Positions 35,812 to 46,926 of a stretch of 64,000 bases of DNA are shown here, piece after piece. How positions within the stretch are numbered: position 1 is the first letter of the stretch; every line of letters starts with the position of its first letter. Below the pieces are notes generated by a model. The model made no database searches, was not told the origin of the DNA, and saw nothing but the letters and a program-made list of their open reading frames with translations. The translations under genes and the position numbers were made by a program. The stretch is from Accumulibacter sp. (GTDB lineage Bacteria; Pseudomonadota; Gammaproteobacteria; Burkholderiales; Rhodocyclaceae): assembly GCF_023806625.1 (NCBI RefSeq), contig NZ_JAMTDX010000011.1, forward strand, positions 139,596-203,595, in the 5' to 3' direction.

Positions 35812-36976
35812 CGCCAGGCAACCCCGCCGGCAGGCATCCGAGGACGGCGAGCGCCGCGCTGTCGGCGGCATTTCGGCGCAACTGCAGGTGCATCTCCCGG
35901 AAGATCTCCCGGAGGCCGGAGCATACGCTCCGGTCGGCGTGCAGATTGAGCAGCGCCTGGGCCAGGTTCTCGGGTGTCGCGTCATCCTGGATGAACTCCG
36001 GGACGACGAACCGGCCGGCGAGGACGTTCGGCAGGCCGACGTACGGCAGATAGCCGCCGATCAGGCGCATCAGGCGGTAGGAGAGCGGCGACATCCTATA
36101 CACGATGACCATCGGCCGCTTGAGCAACGCCGCTTCGAGCGTCGCCGTACCGCTCGCCACGAGCACCAGATCGGCCGCCATCATCGCCTCGTGCGCGCGA
36201 CCCGAAAACAGCTCGAACGGCAGGTCTCCGGCGGCGCAGCGACGCAGCGCCGCCTCGAAGCGCCCGCGAGTTTCCGCGGTCGCCAGTGGAACGACGAAGC
36301 GCACGCGAGACATTCGCAGGCTGATCAGTCGCGCCGTTTCGATGAAGGTCTCGGCCATGTACTGCAGTTCCGACTGACGGCTGCCGGGCAGCAGCGCGAT
36401 CACCGTCTGCTCGGCAGCGATTCCCAGCTGCGCTCGCGCAGCGTCGCGCCCATCCTCGAACGGCAACATGTCGGCGAGCGGGTGGCCGACGTAGCTGACC
36501 GGAATCCCCTGCTTCTGGTAAATCGCCGGCTCGAACGGAAAGAGCGCGAGGATCCGCGAGACCGCCGCGCCGATCTTGTGGATCCGCCCACCCCGCCACG
36601 CCCAGATCGACGGGCTGACGTAGTGGACGGTGCGGATCCCCCGCTCCTTCAACGCTCTTTCGAGTCCGAAATTGAAGTCGGGAGCGTCTACGCCGATGAA
36701 TACGTCGGGCGGGTCGGCGAGCAGGCGGCGCCTGAGTTCGCGGCGAATCGCCAGGATCTCGCGAAAATGCCGGAGCACCTCGAAATAGCCGCGAACGGCG
36801 AGCTTCTCGAGCGGATGCCAGGCGTCGAAGCCCAGGCGAAGCATCCGCGGGCCGCCGATGCCGTAGAACACCGCGCCCGGCAGTCGGCGTTGCAGTGCCG
36901 CGATCAGCTGGCTGGCGAGAAGATCGCCCGACGCTTCGCCGGCGACCATCGCGATGCGCACCGGGGCGCGGGTCAT
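35798..36976 (-). CDS. lpxB: Lipid-A-disaccharide synthase
   Basis: 392 residues, GT19 family. The start [18 protein letters not shown] is the family signature; [14 protein letters not shown] is the nucleotide-sugar motif, and [21 protein letters not shown] is the C-terminal donor site. It condenses UDP-2,3-diacylglucosamine with lipid X to make the lipid A disaccharide at the inner face of the inner membrane. It overlaps lpxA by four bases. Confidence 0.97.
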   Translation of the reverse strand: MTRAPVRIAMVAGEASGDLLASQLIAALQRRLPGAVFYGIGGPRMLRLGFDAWHPLEKLAVRGYFEVLRHFREILAIRRELRRRLLADPPDVFIGVDAPDFNFGLERALKERGIRTVHYVSPSIWAWRGGRIHKIGAAVSRILALFPFEPAIYQKQGIPVSYVGHPLADMLPFEDGRDAARAQLGIAAEQTVIALLPGSRQSELQYMAETFIETARLISLRMSRVRFVVPLATAETRGRFEAALRRCAAGDLPFELFSGRAHEAMMAADLVLVASGTATLEAALLKRPMVIVYRMSPLSYRLMRLIGGYLPYVGLPNVLAGRFVVPEFIQDDATPENLAQALLNLHADRSVCSGLREIFREMHLQLRRNAADSAALAVLGCLPAGLPGDGAT

Positions 36977-37743
36977 CGAATGATGCCGCGCTTCGATACC
37001 GCGAGAAAATCGAGCAGCGGCTGGATCTCCGGATGGGCGACGACTTCTTCCTGCAGTCTGGCACGCGCCTCGTCGAGCATCAACCCCGACTTGTAGATCG
37101 TCCGATAGGCGCGCTTGAGGGTGAGCAGCGCCTCGGGTGAGAAGCCGCGCCGTTTGAGTCCCTCGGCGTTGATCCCGTAGGGGCTCGCCGTGTTCCCGGC
37201 GGCCATGACGTAAGGCGGAACGTCCTGGACGACGACCGCCCCGGCCGCAGTCATCGCGTGCGCGCCGACGCGGCAGAACTGATGAACACCGGAGAAGCCA
37301 CCGAGGACGACCCAGTCGCCGATATGCACGTGCCCGGCCAGCTGGGCATTGTTGGCGAACACGGTGCGGTTGCCGACCTGGCAGTCGTGGGCGATGTGCA
37401 CGTAGGCCATGATCCAGTTGTCGTCGCCCATGCGCGTCACGCCCGCGTCGAGCGCCGTACCGAGGTTGAAGGTACAGAACTCGCGGATCGTGTTGCGGTC
37501 GCCGATTTCGAGACAGGTCGGCTCGCCGCCGTGCTTCTTGTCCTGCGGCGGCTCGCCGAGCGAACAGAACTGGTAGATGCGGTTGTCGGAACCGATTCGC
37601 GTCCGCCCCGAGATGACCACGTGTGGGCCGATCACCGTGTTGTCGCCGACCTCGACATGCTCACCGACGATCGAGTATGCGCCCACCGTGACGTTGGCAC
37701 CGAACTGCGCGCCAGGGTGGATGATCGCCGTCGAATGGATCAT
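36973..37743 (-). CDS. lpxA: UDP-N-acetylglucosamine acyltransferase
   Basis: 256 residues, a left-handed beta helix of hexapeptide repeats over about 1-185 and a helical C-terminus. The catalytic His lies in [14 protein letters not shown] and a second conserved segment is [17 protein letters not shown]. It performs the first step of lipid A synthesis by transferring a 3-hydroxyacyl chain from ACP to UDP-GlcNAc. Start ATG 37743 overlaps the fabZ stop by four bases. Confidence 0.97.
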   Translation of the reverse strand: MIHSTAIIHPGAQFGANVTVGAYSIVGEHVEVGDNTVIGPHVVISGRTRIGSDNRIYQFCSLGEPPQDKKHGGEPTCLEIGDRNTIREFCTFNLGTALDAGVTRMGDDNWIMAYVHIAHDCQVGNRTVFANNAQLAGHVHIGDWVVLGGFSGVHQFCRVGAHAMTAAGAVVVQDVPPYVMAAGNTASPYGINAEGLKRRGFSPEALLTLKRAYRTIYKSGLMLDEARARLQEEVVAHPEIQPLLDFLAVSKRGIIR

Positions 37744-38201
37744 TGCTGACCCCGCGGACTCTCGCGAACCAGGTTGCTCTTCGCGCACATCAGTTCGGCC
37801 TCGGCGACGACCTCGCCGTCGACCGTCGCGACGGCGTCGAATTTCCAGATGTTCCGGAACTGCCGCTGGATGCTCACCGCGAGGTGCAGCTGGTCGCCAG
37901 CGGTCACGGTCTTCTTGAAACGTGCCTTGTCGATGCCCACGAAATAGAACAGCGAGCTCAGGTCCGGCTTCTCGCCAAGCGTGCGGAACGAGAGGATTCC
38001 CGCTGCCTGAGCCAGCGCCTCGAGGATCAGCACGCCGGGCATCACCGGATAATGCGGGAAGTGCCCGACGAAGAACGGCTCGTTGATGGTCACGTTCTTG
38101 TACGCGCGGATCGACTTGCCGGGCTCGCATTCGAGCACGCGATCGACCAGCAGGAACGGGTAGCGATGCGGCAACTGCTCGATGATCTCGTGTATGTCCA
38201 T
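37740..38201 (-). CDS. fabZ: 3-hydroxyacyl-ACP dehydratase FabZ
   Basis: 153 residues from ATG 38201. A GTG at 38210 that overlaps the lpxD stop (GTGA) would add three residues and is a real alternative. The hot-dog fold signature is [15 protein letters not shown], with the catalytic His in [11 protein letters not shown] and Glu in [14 protein letters not shown]. It dehydrates 3-hydroxyacyl-ACP in fatty acid elongation and competes with LpxA/LpxD for hydroxyacyl-ACP, which explains its place in the lpx operon. Confidence 0.96.
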   Translation of the reverse strand: MDIHEIIEQLPHRYPFLLVDRVLECEPGKSIRAYKNVTINEPFFVGHFPHYPVMPGVLILEALAQAAGILSFRTLGEKPDLSSLFYFVGIDKARFKKTVTAGDQLHLAVSIQRQFRNIWKFDAVATVDGEVVAEAELMCAKSNLVRESPRGQQ

Positions 38202-38206
38202 GCTGC

Positions 38207-39238
38207 TCACGATGTTTTCCCCATCCGTTCGAGTTTCTTCTCCACTTCGGACAGACGCTCGGCAATCTGCGCCAGGCGCCTGATCTGGGCCGCGTTGTGC
38301 AGCCACTCCTGATGCGTGGCCAGAGGAAAGAAGCCCGTATACTGCCCTGGCTGGCGCAGGCTCCTGGCAACCAGCGTGCCGGCCGAGACGTGGACGTCGT
38401 CGACGATCTCGAGATGCCCGCTGATCATCCCGGCCCCGCCGACCGTGCACCGGCGGCCGATCTTCGCGCTGCCGGCGATGCCCACGCAGCCGGCCATCGC
38501 CGTGTGCTCGCCGATGCTCACGTTGTGGGCGACCTGAATCTGGTTGTCGAGCTTGACCCCGTCGCCGATCTGCGTATCGTCGAGCGCACCGCGATCGATC
38601 GACGTGTTGGCGCCGATCTCGACGTCGTCTCCGAGCACGACTCGCCCGATCTGCGGGATTTTCACCCAGCGCTCACCGTCCCGGGCAAAGCCGAAGCCGT
38701 CAGCGCCGATCACCGCGCCGGCGTGGACGATCGCTCGCCGGCCGATCACGCAGTCGTGACCGACGACGACATTCGGGTAGAGCAGCGAATCCTCGCCAAT
38801 CGAAGCCCCATCGCCGATCACGCAGCCCGGAAAGAGGGTGACGTTCTCGCCGATGGTCACGTCTTGGCCGACGACGACGTTCTCGCCGACGCTGGCCGTC
38901 GCCGGCACTGGCGAATTGACGACCGCCGACGGATGGACTCCCGCCGGTCTGCGGCGCGGGGGATTGAGCAGCGCGGCGACTCGGGCGTAACAGGCATACG
39001 AGTTCGGGTGGACGATCCTCGGCAGGTCGGTGTCGTCGGCGAACTGGGGCGGGACGATCACCGCGCCGGCGCGCGTCCCGTGAAGTTGTTCGCGGTATTT
39101 CGGGTTGGCCAGGAAGGCGATCTGACCTGGGCCGGCCGAGAGCAGACTGCCGACCTGGAAGACGACGGTCGCCACATCGCCACGCGCGACGCCCCCGAGG
39201 CGAGCGACGATCTCGTCGAGCCGCAGACCGGCGGACAC
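38207..39238 (-). CDS. lpxD: UDP-3-O-acylglucosamine N-acyltransferase
   Basis: 343 residues from a GTG start. It has an N-terminal uridine-binding domain (about 1-100), a hexapeptide beta-helix (100-290) and a C-terminal helix that is probably a coiled coil ([20 protein letters not shown]). The catalytic His lies in [16 protein letters not shown]. It adds the second 3-hydroxyacyl chain in lipid A synthesis. It follows skp after 31 bases. Confidence 0.96.
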   Translation of the reverse strand: MSAGLRLDEIVARLGGVARGDVATVVFQVGSLLSAGPGQIAFLANPKYREQLHGTRAGAVIVPPQFADDTDLPRIVHPNSYACYARVAALLNPPRRRPAGVHPSAVVNSPVPATASVGENVVVGQDVTIGENVTLFPGCVIGDGASIGEDSLLYPNVVVGHDCVIGRRAIVHAGAVIGADGFGFARDGERWVKIPQIGRVVLGDDVEIGANTSIDRGALDDTQIGDGVKLDNQIQVAHNVSIGEHTAMAGCVGIAGSAKIGRRCTVGGAGMISGHLEIVDDVHVSAGTLVARSLRQPGQYTGFFPLATHQEWLHNAAQIRRLAQIAERLSEVEKKLERMGKTS

Positions 39239-39269
39239 GGTCTTCGCACCCTTCAGGCGACGGCCAGGC

Positions 39270-39785
39270 TCACTTGCCGCCCGGCTGATCGGACAAAGCC
39301 TTGATCACCTTGTCGGTGATGTCGAGCCGCGGACTCACCCAGACGACGTCCTGAACGATCAGATCGTACTTCTCGCTGTCGGCCAGTTGCTTGATCGCCT
39401 TGTTGGCCTTCTCGATGATCGCCGCGTTCTCCTCGTTCTGACGCAGGTTCAGATCTTCGCGGAACTCACGCTGCTTGCGCTGGAACTCGCGCGACAGTTC
39501 GCCGAGATCCTTTTCCTTGGCCCGCCGCTCGGCTTCGGACATGGTCAGCGCCCCCTTCTCGAGCGACTCCTGAAGCCCCTGCACCTGCTTGGCCAAGCGC
39601 TGCAGATCCTTGTCACGCTGTGAGAACTCCTGCTCGATCTTCTTCGCTGCCTTGACCGCAGCGGGAGCGTCACGGAAAAGGCGCTGGGTATTGACATAAC
39701 CAATCTTCAGCTGATCGGCCGACGCGTACGACGCCGGCAGCGACGCGATCAGGGCCAGGAGCAGCCCGGCAACCGTCTTCTTCAA
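39270..39785 (-). CDS. skp: Periplasmic chaperone Skp/OmpH
   Basis: 171 residues with signal peptide MKKTVAGLLLALIASLPASY (cleavage near ASA). The start codon is TTG at 39785, fixed by GAGGAG seven bases upstream and by the signal peptide; the ATG just before it is out of frame and stops after two codons. The core LKIGYVNTQRLF and the long charged coiled-coil arms (about 45-125) form the jellyfish trimer that carries unfolded outer-membrane proteins to BamA, encoded immediately upstream. Confidence 0.93.
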   Translation of the reverse strand: MKKTVAGLLLALIASLPASYASADQLKIGYVNTQRLFRDAPAAVKAAKKIEQEFSQRDKDLQRLAKQVQGLQESLEKGALTMSEAERRAKEKDLGELSREFQRKQREFREDLNLRQNEENAAIIEKANKAIKQLADSEKYDLIVQDVVWVSPRLDITDKVIKALSDQPGGK

Positions 39786-39800
39786 ACCATTTCTCCTCGA

Positions 39801-42128
39801 TTAAAACGTCGTTCCCATCTGGAACTGGAACTTCTGGAGTTTAGCAGTACTGACCTCGTTGATCGGCTGGCCGAAGCTGAATTTCAGCGGACCCAGCGGC
39901 GAGACCCATACCGCGGCGATGCCCGCGGACATCGCCATTCCGTGGTCGGCGAAGGTGTAGCCGGCGATGGTCACCTTCTTGCCGTTCCGGTCGGTGTAGC
40001 TGTAGTCCTTGGTGAACACGTTGCCGGCGTCGAAGAACGGACCGACGCGCACCGACTTGTCGAAGCCGGGAATGGCCATCAGCAGTTCGGCATTGAACAC
40101 TGCCTTGCTGGTGCCGCCGAGGTAGGTGTCCGGATACAGCGGATCGACCGGGCCGAGACTGGCCGTCTGGTAGCCACGGACCGAACCGATTCCGCCTGCG
40201 TAGAAGTTCTTGTAGAACGGAACGCTCTGTCCCTGCAGACCGTCAGCGTAACCCAGCTCGCCCATCAGCATCAGAACCATGTCCTTGGTGATCGAGAAGT
40301 ACTGCTCGTTGCGGTAGGTCAGTTTGTAGTAGGTCAGATCGGCCCCGGGGATGGCCAGCTCGACCCCGGCGCGCTGGGTCCCGCCGCTGGTCGGAAAGAC
40401 CGAACTGTTGCGCGTGTCGCTGACCCACGCGATCGTCGCCGGAACGGTGACGTTCGAATTGCCGTGCTGGTTGACAAAGTTGATGTACTGGATCGGCGTC
40501 GCCGCGGTGATCGGCGTGATGTCGATCGTCGTCTGGTCGACCGCCAGTCCGAAATTCAGTGTCTGCTTCTCGGCGATCGGATAACCGAAGCGAATCCCGC
40601 CCCCGTACGACTCGGTCTGGAAAGCGTAACCGAGCGAAGTCGGATTCAGTTTCCGCGCATAAGCGTCAAAGCCCTGGCTGATTCCGTCGACGGTGAAGTA
40701 GGGATTGGTGTAATTGATCCCCAGAGTGCGGTTGAGTTTGCCGGTATTCACCTGCAGCGCGAGAAACTTGCCACTGCCGAAAATGTTCGACTGCGAGATC
40801 GACCCGGAAAGGATCACCTTTTCGGCGCTCGAGTAACCGGCACCGATCGAAATGCTGCCGGTCGATTTTTCGGTGACATTGACATTGACGTCGATCAGGT
40901 CGATCGTCCCGGGCACCGGCGGGGTCTCGACCGTCACTTCGCCGAAATAACCCGTCCGGTCGATCCGCTCGCGTGACGCGGTGACCTTCTCCGCGTCGTA
41001 CCAACCGCCCTCCATCTGGCGCATTTCCTGACGGATGACCTCGTCGCGCGTCTTGGTGTTGCCGGTGACGTTGATCCGGCGAACGTAGGTCCGTTTGCCG
41101 GGATCGACGAGGATCGTAAACGCGACCAGACGCTTCTCCTTGTCGAGCTCCGGCGAGGCGTTGACGTTGGCGAAGGCATAGCCCTGAGCACCGAGCTTGT
41201 CGGTGATCGCCTTGGTGCTTTCGTTGAGCTTTTCGCGGGAGAAGACGTCGCCGGGCTTTATCTTGACGGCTTTCCTGAACTCCTCCTCGGGCAGGGTCAG
41301 GTCTCCGGCCAGCTTGACCGAGGAAACGACGTAGCGCTCACCCTCGTTGATGCTGATCGTGATGTAGATTTCCTTCTTGTCCGGGGTGATCGAGACCTGA
41401 GTCGACTCGATGCTGAACTCGAGATAACCACGGTCGAGGTAATAGGAACGCAGCGTTTCGAGGTCGGCCGAGAGCTTCTGCTTCGAGTACTGGTCGCTCT
41501 TGGTGTACCAACTGATCCAGTTCGGCGTCCTCTGCTGGAGGATGGCCAGCAGATCCTTCTCGCGGAACGCCTGCGCGCCGACGATGTTGATCTGCTGGAT
41601 TTTCGCGACGTCGCCTTCGTCGATGTTGAAGTTGATCGCCACGCGATTGCGCTCGAGCGGCGTGATCGTCGTGGTGATCGTCGCCGCGTAAAGACCCCGC
41701 GCCAGATACTGGCGCTTCAGTTCCTGCTCGGCCCGCTCGAGCGTCGCCCGGTCGAAGGTCCGCGAAACGGCCACCCCGACCTCCTTGAGGCCCTTGATCA
41801 GCTGATCCTTGTCGAACTCCTTGAGCCCGACGAAGTCGATCTGGGCAATCGCCGGTCGTTCCTGCAGGACGACGATCACCACGTCGCCCTCCGTTTCAAT
41901 GCGCACGTCCTTGAAGAAGCCGGTGGCGAAGAGTGCCTTGATCGCCTGGGCCGCCTTCTCGTCGTTCATCGTTTCGCCGACCTTGATCGGCAGATAGCTG
42001 AAGACGGTTCCCGCCTCGACCCGCTGCACTCCCTCGAGCCGGATGTCCCTGACCGTGAAGGGCTCGACCGCCGCTGCGCCGCAAGCGAAAAGAGTGGCCA
42101 CCAGCCCCGCGAGCAGGTTCTTCTTCAT
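39801..42128 (-). CDS. bamA: Outer-membrane protein assembly factor BamA
   Basis: 775 residues with a signal peptide (LLAGLVATLFACGAAA). Five POTRA domains cover about 22-420, starting FTVRDIRLEGVQRVEAGTVF. The 16-stranded barrel follows, with the conserved loop-6 motif VRGYQ in GGIGSVRGYQTASLGP and a terminal aromatic FQFQMGTTF beta signal. It inserts outer-membrane proteins together with Bam lipoproteins. It sits between rseP and skp, the standard order. Confidence 0.97.
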   Translation of the reverse strand: MKKNLLAGLVATLFACGAAAVEPFTVRDIRLEGVQRVEAGTVFSYLPIKVGETMNDEKAAQAIKALFATGFFKDVRIETEGDVVIVVLQERPAIAQIDFVGLKEFDKDQLIKGLKEVGVAVSRTFDRATLERAEQELKRQYLARGLYAATITTTITPLERNRVAINFNIDEGDVAKIQQINIVGAQAFREKDLLAILQQRTPNWISWYTKSDQYSKQKLSADLETLRSYYLDRGYLEFSIESTQVSITPDKKEIYITISINEGERYVVSSVKLAGDLTLPEEEFRKAVKIKPGDVFSREKLNESTKAITDKLGAQGYAFANVNASPELDKEKRLVAFTILVDPGKRTYVRRINVTGNTKTRDEVIRQEMRQMEGGWYDAEKVTASRERIDRTGYFGEVTVETPPVPGTIDLIDVNVNVTEKSTGSISIGAGYSSAEKVILSGSISQSNIFGSGKFLALQVNTGKLNRTLGINYTNPYFTVDGISQGFDAYARKLNPTSLGYAFQTESYGGGIRFGYPIAEKQTLNFGLAVDQTTIDITPITAATPIQYINFVNQHGNSNVTVPATIAWVSDTRNSSVFPTSGGTQRAGVELAIPGADLTYYKLTYRNEQYFSITKDMVLMLMGELGYADGLQGQSVPFYKNFYAGGIGSVRGYQTASLGPVDPLYPDTYLGGTSKAVFNAELLMAIPGFDKSVRVGPFFDAGNVFTKDYSYTDRNGKKVTIAGYTFADHGMAMSAGIAAVWVSPLGPLKFSFGQPINEVSTAKLQKFQFQMGTTF

Positions 42129-42132
42129 AGGG

Positions 42133-43503
42133 TCAACCGGAGAAAAGGCGATTGATGTCGTTGTAGAAGGCGAACGCCATGAGCATCAGCAGCAGCGTCA
42201 GACCGATCTGCTGACCGATCTCCATCGTGCGCTCGGAGACGGGCCCACGCTTGATGATTTCGACGAGATAATACAACAAATGGCCCCCGTCCAGAATCGG
42301 GATGGGCAGGAGGTTGAGCACGCCGAGGCTGATGCTCACCAGGGCGAGAAACTTGAGGTAATAATCGACGCCGAGTCTCGCCGACTGCCCGGCGTAATCG
42401 GCAATGGTCACCGGTCCGCTGATGTTCCGCCACGAGACCTCGCCGACGATCATCTTGCCGATCATCAGCAGCGTGAAAGCCGACTTGTCCCAGGTCTCGG
42501 CGAGAGCCTTGGCCAGCGCCGGCAGCGGTTGGTAGCGCACGGTGGTCATCAGTTCGGCGCGGGCCTCGGGCCACTCGCGCACGGCCGCACCAATGCGACC
42601 GATCTCCGTGCCCCGCTCGTCGACGACCCCCGGAGTGACGTGGATCACCAGTCGCTCGTCGCCTCTCAGAACGTCGAACTCGAGCGGGCTGCCCGGCGAA
42701 CTGCGCACAGCGCGGACGACCTCAGCCCAGCTGTCGATCGGCTGCCCATCGATGGCGGTGATCAGGTCGCCGGTCAGGAGGCCGGCAGCTTCGGCCGCCC
42801 CGCGCGCGCTCACCTTGCCGAGAACCGGGGGCAAACGAGGTCGGTAGAGGTTCAACCCCAGTCGCTCGAGGGCGTCTCCTTCCCAGCCAGAATTGCGAAT
42901 CCCCGACAGATCGAGAAGGCGCAGCGAAATCTCGTTGCGCGGGTTGATCACCTCGAGGGCCACGCTGTCGTGATCGACGGCCATGCGCAGCAGTGCCCAG
43001 CGCATCTCCTGCCAGGTCGCCACCTTCTCGCCGCCGACGGCGAGGATCCGTTCGCCGTCCTCGACGCGTGCTTCGGCAGCCGGGGTGCCGGCCACCGGCA
43101 GAGCGACGATCGGCCTGAATTCCTCGGTCCCGTTCCAGAACAGTCCCCAGTAAAGCACGATGGCCAGCAGGAAGTTCGCCGCCGGCCCGGCGGCGACGAT
43201 GGCCATCCGGCGCCAGACGCGCTGCCGGTTGAATGCCCGGTGCAGTTCTGCGGCAGGAACCTCGCCCTCGCGCTCGTCGAGCATCTTGACGTAACCGCCC
43301 AGGGGAAAAGCGGCGATCGCCCATTCGGTCCCGTCGCGCGCGAGTCGCCATGAGCACAGCGGCCTGCCGAAGCCGACCGAGAAACGGAGCACCTTGACGC
43401 CAAGCCAGCGGGCGGCGAGGTAATGACCGAACTCGTGGACGACAACCAGGATGCCGAGGACCACGGCGAAGGCGGCCAGGTAGTAGAGGAAGCTGCTCAT
43501 CAC
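42133..43503 (-). CDS. rseP: RIP metalloprotease RseP
   Basis: 456 residues. The zinc motif HEFGH lies in TM1 (about residue 23), two PDZ domains span about 110-310, and the third metal ligand is in [11 protein letters not shown]. It cuts anti-sigma factor RseA after DegS and removes signal-peptide remnants in the inner membrane. The start overlaps the dxr stop by four bases. Confidence 0.96.
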   Translation of the reverse strand: MMSSFLYYLAAFAVVLGILVVVHEFGHYLAARWLGVKVLRFSVGFGRPLCSWRLARDGTEWAIAAFPLGGYVKMLDEREGEVPAAELHRAFNRQRVWRRMAIVAAGPAANFLLAIVLYWGLFWNGTEEFRPIVALPVAGTPAAEARVEDGERILAVGGEKVATWQEMRWALLRMAVDHDSVALEVINPRNEISLRLLDLSGIRNSGWEGDALERLGLNLYRPRLPPVLGKVSARGAAEAAGLLTGDLITAIDGQPIDSWAEVVRAVRSSPGSPLEFDVLRGDERLVIHVTPGVVDERGTEIGRIGAAVREWPEARAELMTTVRYQPLPALAKALAETWDKSAFTLLMIGKMIVGEVSWRNISGPVTIADYAGQSARLGVDYYLKFLALVSISLGVLNLLPIPILDGGHLLYYLVEIIKRGPVSERTMEIGQQIGLTLLLMLMAFAFYNDINRLFSG

Positions 43504-44702
43504 GTGGCCAAGGCGGCGAGCCGATCGTCGGCGACTGCCCGCGCCAGGCGGTCAGCGGCGAGAACCTCGCCCAGCGACCGGGGCGAGCAGTTGGCCGGGC
43601 AACGATCGAGCACTTCGGCAATCAGCCGGGGAATCGCCGTGAACGCGATCCGCCGCTCGAGAAACGCCTGGACGGCGACCTCGTTCGCCGCATTGAGGGT
43701 CGCCGGCGCACAGCCTCCCTGCGCCAGCGCGCGGTAGGCGAGGCCGAGACACGGGAAACGCCCGTGGTCGGGTTTCTCGAAGTGCAGCGCAGCCACCCGG
43801 CAAAGGTCGAGCGGCTCGACGCCAGCAGCGATGCGCTCCGGATAGCCGAGAGCGTGCGCGATCGGCGTGCGCATGTCGGGGTTTCCGAGTTCGGCGATGA
43901 CCGAACCGTCGACATACTGGACGAGCGAGTGCACGACGCTCTCGGGATGGATGAGCACCTGGATGCGCTCTGCAGGAACGTTGAACAACCAGTGCGCCTC
44001 GATGACCTCGAGACCCTTGTTCATCATCGTCGCCGAATCGACCGAGATCTTCGGCCCCATCACCCAGTTCGGGTGCGCGCAGGCCTGCTCCGGGCTCACT
44101 GAAGCGAGATCGCCGGCATCGGTCAGCCTGAATGGCCCACCCGAGGCGGTCAGGAACAGTGCCGACACGCCGCTGTCTCCGAGGTTGCCGGAGTAGCCGG
44201 GCGGCAGCGACTGAAAAATCGCGTTGTGCTCACTGTCAATCGGCAACAGCGTTGCGCCGTGATCCCTGACGGCGCGCATGAAGAATTCGCCGGCCATGAC
44301 CAGCGCTTCCTTGTTCGCCAACAGCACCTTCTTCCCGGCCACCACCGCGGCCAGCGCCGGCGGCAGGCCGGCGGCCCCGACGATCGCGGCCATCACCGTG
44401 TCCACGATCGGCAGCTCGACCATCCTGATCAGTGCGTCGGGACCCCAGGACACGCTCGTCGGACAGCCGGCAGCGGCGAGCCCGGCGGCCAACCGGGCAG
44501 CCAGCGCCTGATCGCCGACGACCGCGTGTTCCGGCCTGAACTCGAGGCACTGTTCAAGCAGACGCTCCGCCTGCCGGTTGGCGCACAGCGCGACGATCGC
44601 GAAGCGATCGGGATGACGGCGAACGACGTCGAGCGTATTCACGCCTATCGATCCGGTCGAGCCGAGAATCACCAGACTCTGCACCCCCCCTCTCCCAGCC
44701 AT
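43500..44702 (-). CDS. dxr: 1-deoxy-D-xylulose 5-phosphate reductoisomerase
   Basis: 400 residues from ATG 44702. NADPH motif [17 protein letters not shown] at the start; [12 protein letters not shown] and [13 protein letters not shown] carry the metal and substrate ligands, and [21 protein letters not shown] is the catalytic lid region. It performs the first committed step of the MEP isoprenoid pathway, supplying precursors for UppS encoded two genes upstream. The ATG overlaps the cdsA stop (TGATG). Confidence 0.97.
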   Translation of the reverse strand: MAGRGGVQSLVILGSTGSIGVNTLDVVRRHPDRFAIVALCANRQAERLLEQCLEFRPEHAVVGDQALAARLAAGLAAAGCPTSVSWGPDALIRMVELPIVDTVMAAIVGAAGLPPALAAVVAGKKVLLANKEALVMAGEFFMRAVRDHGATLLPIDSEHNAIFQSLPPGYSGNLGDSGVSALFLTASGGPFRLTDAGDLASVSPEQACAHPNWVMGPKISVDSATMMNKGLEVIEAHWLFNVPAERIQVLIHPESVVHSLVQYVDGSVIAELGNPDMRTPIAHALGYPERIAAGVEPLDLCRVAALHFEKPDHGRFPCLGLAYRALAQGGCAPATLNAANEVAVQAFLERRIAFTAIPRLIAEVLDRCPANCSPRSLGEVLAADRLARAVADDRLAALAT

Positions 44703-45541
44703 CAGTGCCGCGCCAGGAGCCAGACCAGCGCCACCAGTGGCAAGGTGGACGTCAGGCTGTCGATACGGTCGAGCACGCCGCCATGACCAGGCAGCACGTT
44801 GCTGCTGTCCTTGAGGCCGGCCTGTCGCTTGACGAGCGACTCGAAGAGGTCGCCGACGATGCTCATCGCGGTCAGCCCTGCGAGGAGGGCAATCAGCAGA
44901 GGCCAGTCGCCTGCCAGATTCGCCGGCAGTCTCGGAGACACGAGCAGGCCATAGACGATCACGCACAGCCCGCCGCCGATCGCGCCCTCCCAGGTCTTGC
45001 CGGGGCTGATCGTCGGCGCCAGCTTGTGCGCGCCGAAGCGCCGCCCGGCGAAATACGCCCCGATGTCCGCCAGCCAGACGACGGCCATGATCGCCAGCAG
45101 ACCCAGCGGGCCGACTTGGCGGAGCTGGACGAGGGCGAGCCAGGCGGGGAGGATGACCACTGCCCCGGTCAGCACGCCGAGCGCCGGGGAGTGCGACAAC
45201 GGCCAGCGCCGCCTGAGCCAGAGCGGCGCGACCACCACCCAGAACGCGGCAGCGGGCAGATAGAACAGGGCCCCGGTGGGCCATCCCGCTGCCGCCGAGT
45301 CCGCTTGGAGCCCGACCGCAGCGGGGTCGAGGACTGAAACGGCCGTGCACACGATCAGCAGGGCTGCCGCGAGCATGCTGCGCAAAGGCTCGCTGGCAGT
45401 CATCAGCCCTCCCCACTCCCAGGCCGCCACCGCGGCCACCGCGCTGACGAAGACCAGCCAGCCGAGTGGTGGCAGGAAGAACAGCGCGAGGAGGAAGGCG
45501 GCAAGGAGGAAGACCGCGGTGATGACCCGGGTTCTAAGCAT
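44702..45541 (-). CDS. cdsA: Phosphatidate cytidylyltransferase (housekeeping copy)
   Basis: 279 residues with about eight membrane helices. The C-terminal CdsA signature is intact: [28 protein letters not shown] and [15 protein letters not shown]. It makes CDP-diacylglycerol for all phospholipid headgroups. It overlaps uppS by eight bases. The location between uppS and dxr marks it as the general enzyme, in contrast to the paralogue at 32697. Confidence 0.96.
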   Translation of the reverse strand: MLRTRVITAVFLLAAFLLALFFLPPLGWLVFVSAVAAVAAWEWGGLMTASEPLRSMLAAALLIVCTAVSVLDPAAVGLQADSAAAGWPTGALFYLPAAAFWVVVAPLWLRRRWPLSHSPALGVLTGAVVILPAWLALVQLRQVGPLGLLAIMAVVWLADIGAYFAGRRFGAHKLAPTISPGKTWEGAIGGGLCVIVYGLLVSPRLPANLAGDWPLLIALLAGLTAMSIVGDLFESLVKRQAGLKDSSNVLPGHGGVLDRIDSLTSTLPLVALVWLLARH

Positions 45542-46328
45542 CGCTGCGCAAGCCAGTCAGCTGACCGGCCGCCGCCGGACAGCCCGCCACCTGCTCGCTG
45601 GTTCGTCCGAAGCGGCGCTCGCGCAGCCGGTACGACTCGAGCGCCGCCTCGAAGGCGGCCGAATCGAACTCGGGCCAGAGAACGTCGGTGAAGTGCAGCT
45701 CCGAGTAGGCGAGTTGCCAGAGCAGGAAGTTGCTGATCCGCTTCTCGCCCCCGGTCCTGATGAACAGATCGGGTTCGGGGGCGTAGCTCATCGCCAGGTG
45801 AGGGGCGAGGTCGTCCTCGTTCCACGCGCCGCCCGAGTCCTGGCCCGAGAGCCGCATCCGGTTCACTGCCTGCAGGATGTCCCAGCGACCGCCGTAGTTG
45901 GCGGCGACGGTCAGGACGAGTCGACTGTTGCGCTCGGTGCGTTCCTCGGAAGCCCTGATCAGTGCGCGCAACTCGGGGTCGAAACGGGAAAGGTCACCGA
46001 TCACGCGCAGGCGGACACCGTTGTGGTCGAGCTTGCCGACCTCCACTTTCAGCGCCCGAACGAACAACTGCATGAGCAGCGACACTTCCTCGGCAGGACG
46101 GCGCCAGTTCTCGGAACTGAAGGCGAACAGCGTCAGATACTCGATGCCCCGCTCGAGACACATCCGGACGACCCGGCGAACGGTTTCGACGCCGCGCCGG
46201 TGACCGGCGATTCGCGGCAGCAGGCGCTTCTTGGCCCAGCGTCCGTTGCCATCCATGATGATCGCGACGTGACGGGGAACGTCGGAAGTGGAGGGTACAT
46301 GGCGCGTCGAACTGGCAAAAGGCAGCAT
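45534..46328 (-). CDS. uppS: Di-trans,poly-cis-undecaprenyl-diphosphate synthase
   Basis: 264 residues. The catalytic motif [16 protein letters not shown] contains the essential Asp, and [11 protein letters not shown] and [22 protein letters not shown]-type regions (quoted in part) complete the cis-prenyltransferase signature. It makes the C55 lipid carrier for peptidoglycan and O-antigen. The first 20 residues are variable. It lies 26 bases downstream of frr. Confidence 0.96.
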   Translation of the reverse strand: MLPFASSTRHVPSTSDVPRHVAIIMDGNGRWAKKRLLPRIAGHRRGVETVRRVVRMCLERGIEYLTLFAFSSENWRRPAEEVSLLMQLFVRALKVEVGKLDHNGVRLRVIGDLSRFDPELRALIRASEERTERNSRLVLTVAANYGGRWDILQAVNRMRLSGQDSGGAWNEDDLAPHLAMSYAPEPDLFIRTGGEKRISNFLLWQLAYSELHFTDVLWPEFDSAAFEAALESYRLRERRFGRTSEQVAGCPAAAGQLTGLRSDA

Positions 46329-46354
46329 GGTGCAGAGACCTCTTCGGGCAGCCG

Positions 46355-46915
46355 CTAAATGGCCATCAGCTCCGTTTCCTTGTGGCTCAGATGCTTGTCG
46401 ATCTCGGCGACGTAACGATCGGTGAGCTTCTGGATTTCGTCCTGAGCGCGGTGCTCGTCGTCCTCAGAGCACTCCTTCTTCTTGAGCATCTCCTTCAATA
46501 CGGCGATCGCATCGCGACGGAGGTTGCGCACGGCAACCTTGGCACCCTCGGCTTCGCCCTTGACCACCTTGATCAGTTCGCGCCGTCGCTCCTCGGTCAA
46601 CGGCGGCATCGGAACGCGAATCAGGTCGCCCTGGGCAGACGGATTGAGCCCGAGGTCAGAGTCACGGATCGCCCTTTCGACCTTCCCGGCCATCGCCTTC
46701 TCCCAGGGCTGGACACCCAGCGTACGCGAATCGAGGACGGTCACGCTGGCCACCGAGCTGATCGGCACCGATGTTCCGTAGTAGTCGACATGCACATGGT
46801 CGAGCAATCCCGCGTGCGCCCGTCCGGTGCGCACCTTGGCGAGGTCGGTCCTGAGCGCCTCGATCGACTTCTGCATCTTGTATTCGGCGGACTTCTTCAC
46901 GTCTGCTAGGGACAT
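46355..46915 (-). CDS. frr: Ribosome recycling factor
   Basis: 186 residues from ATG 46915. It has the three-helix bundle plus beta/alpha head of RRF, with [19 protein letters not shown] and [19 protein letters not shown]. It splits post-termination ribosomes with EF-G. It follows pyrH after 11 bases. A longer frame upstream enters pyrH and is rejected. Confidence 0.97.
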   Translation of the reverse strand: MSLADVKKSAEYKMQKSIEALRTDLAKVRTGRAHAGLLDHVHVDYYGTSVPISSVASVTVLDSRTLGVQPWEKAMAGKVERAIRDSDLGLNPSAQGDLIRVPMPPLTEERRRELIKVVKGEAEGAKVAVRNLRRDAIAVLKEMLKKKECSEDDEHRAQDEIQKLTDRYVAEIDKHLSHKETELMAI

Positions 46916-46926
46916 CTCACTCTCCG

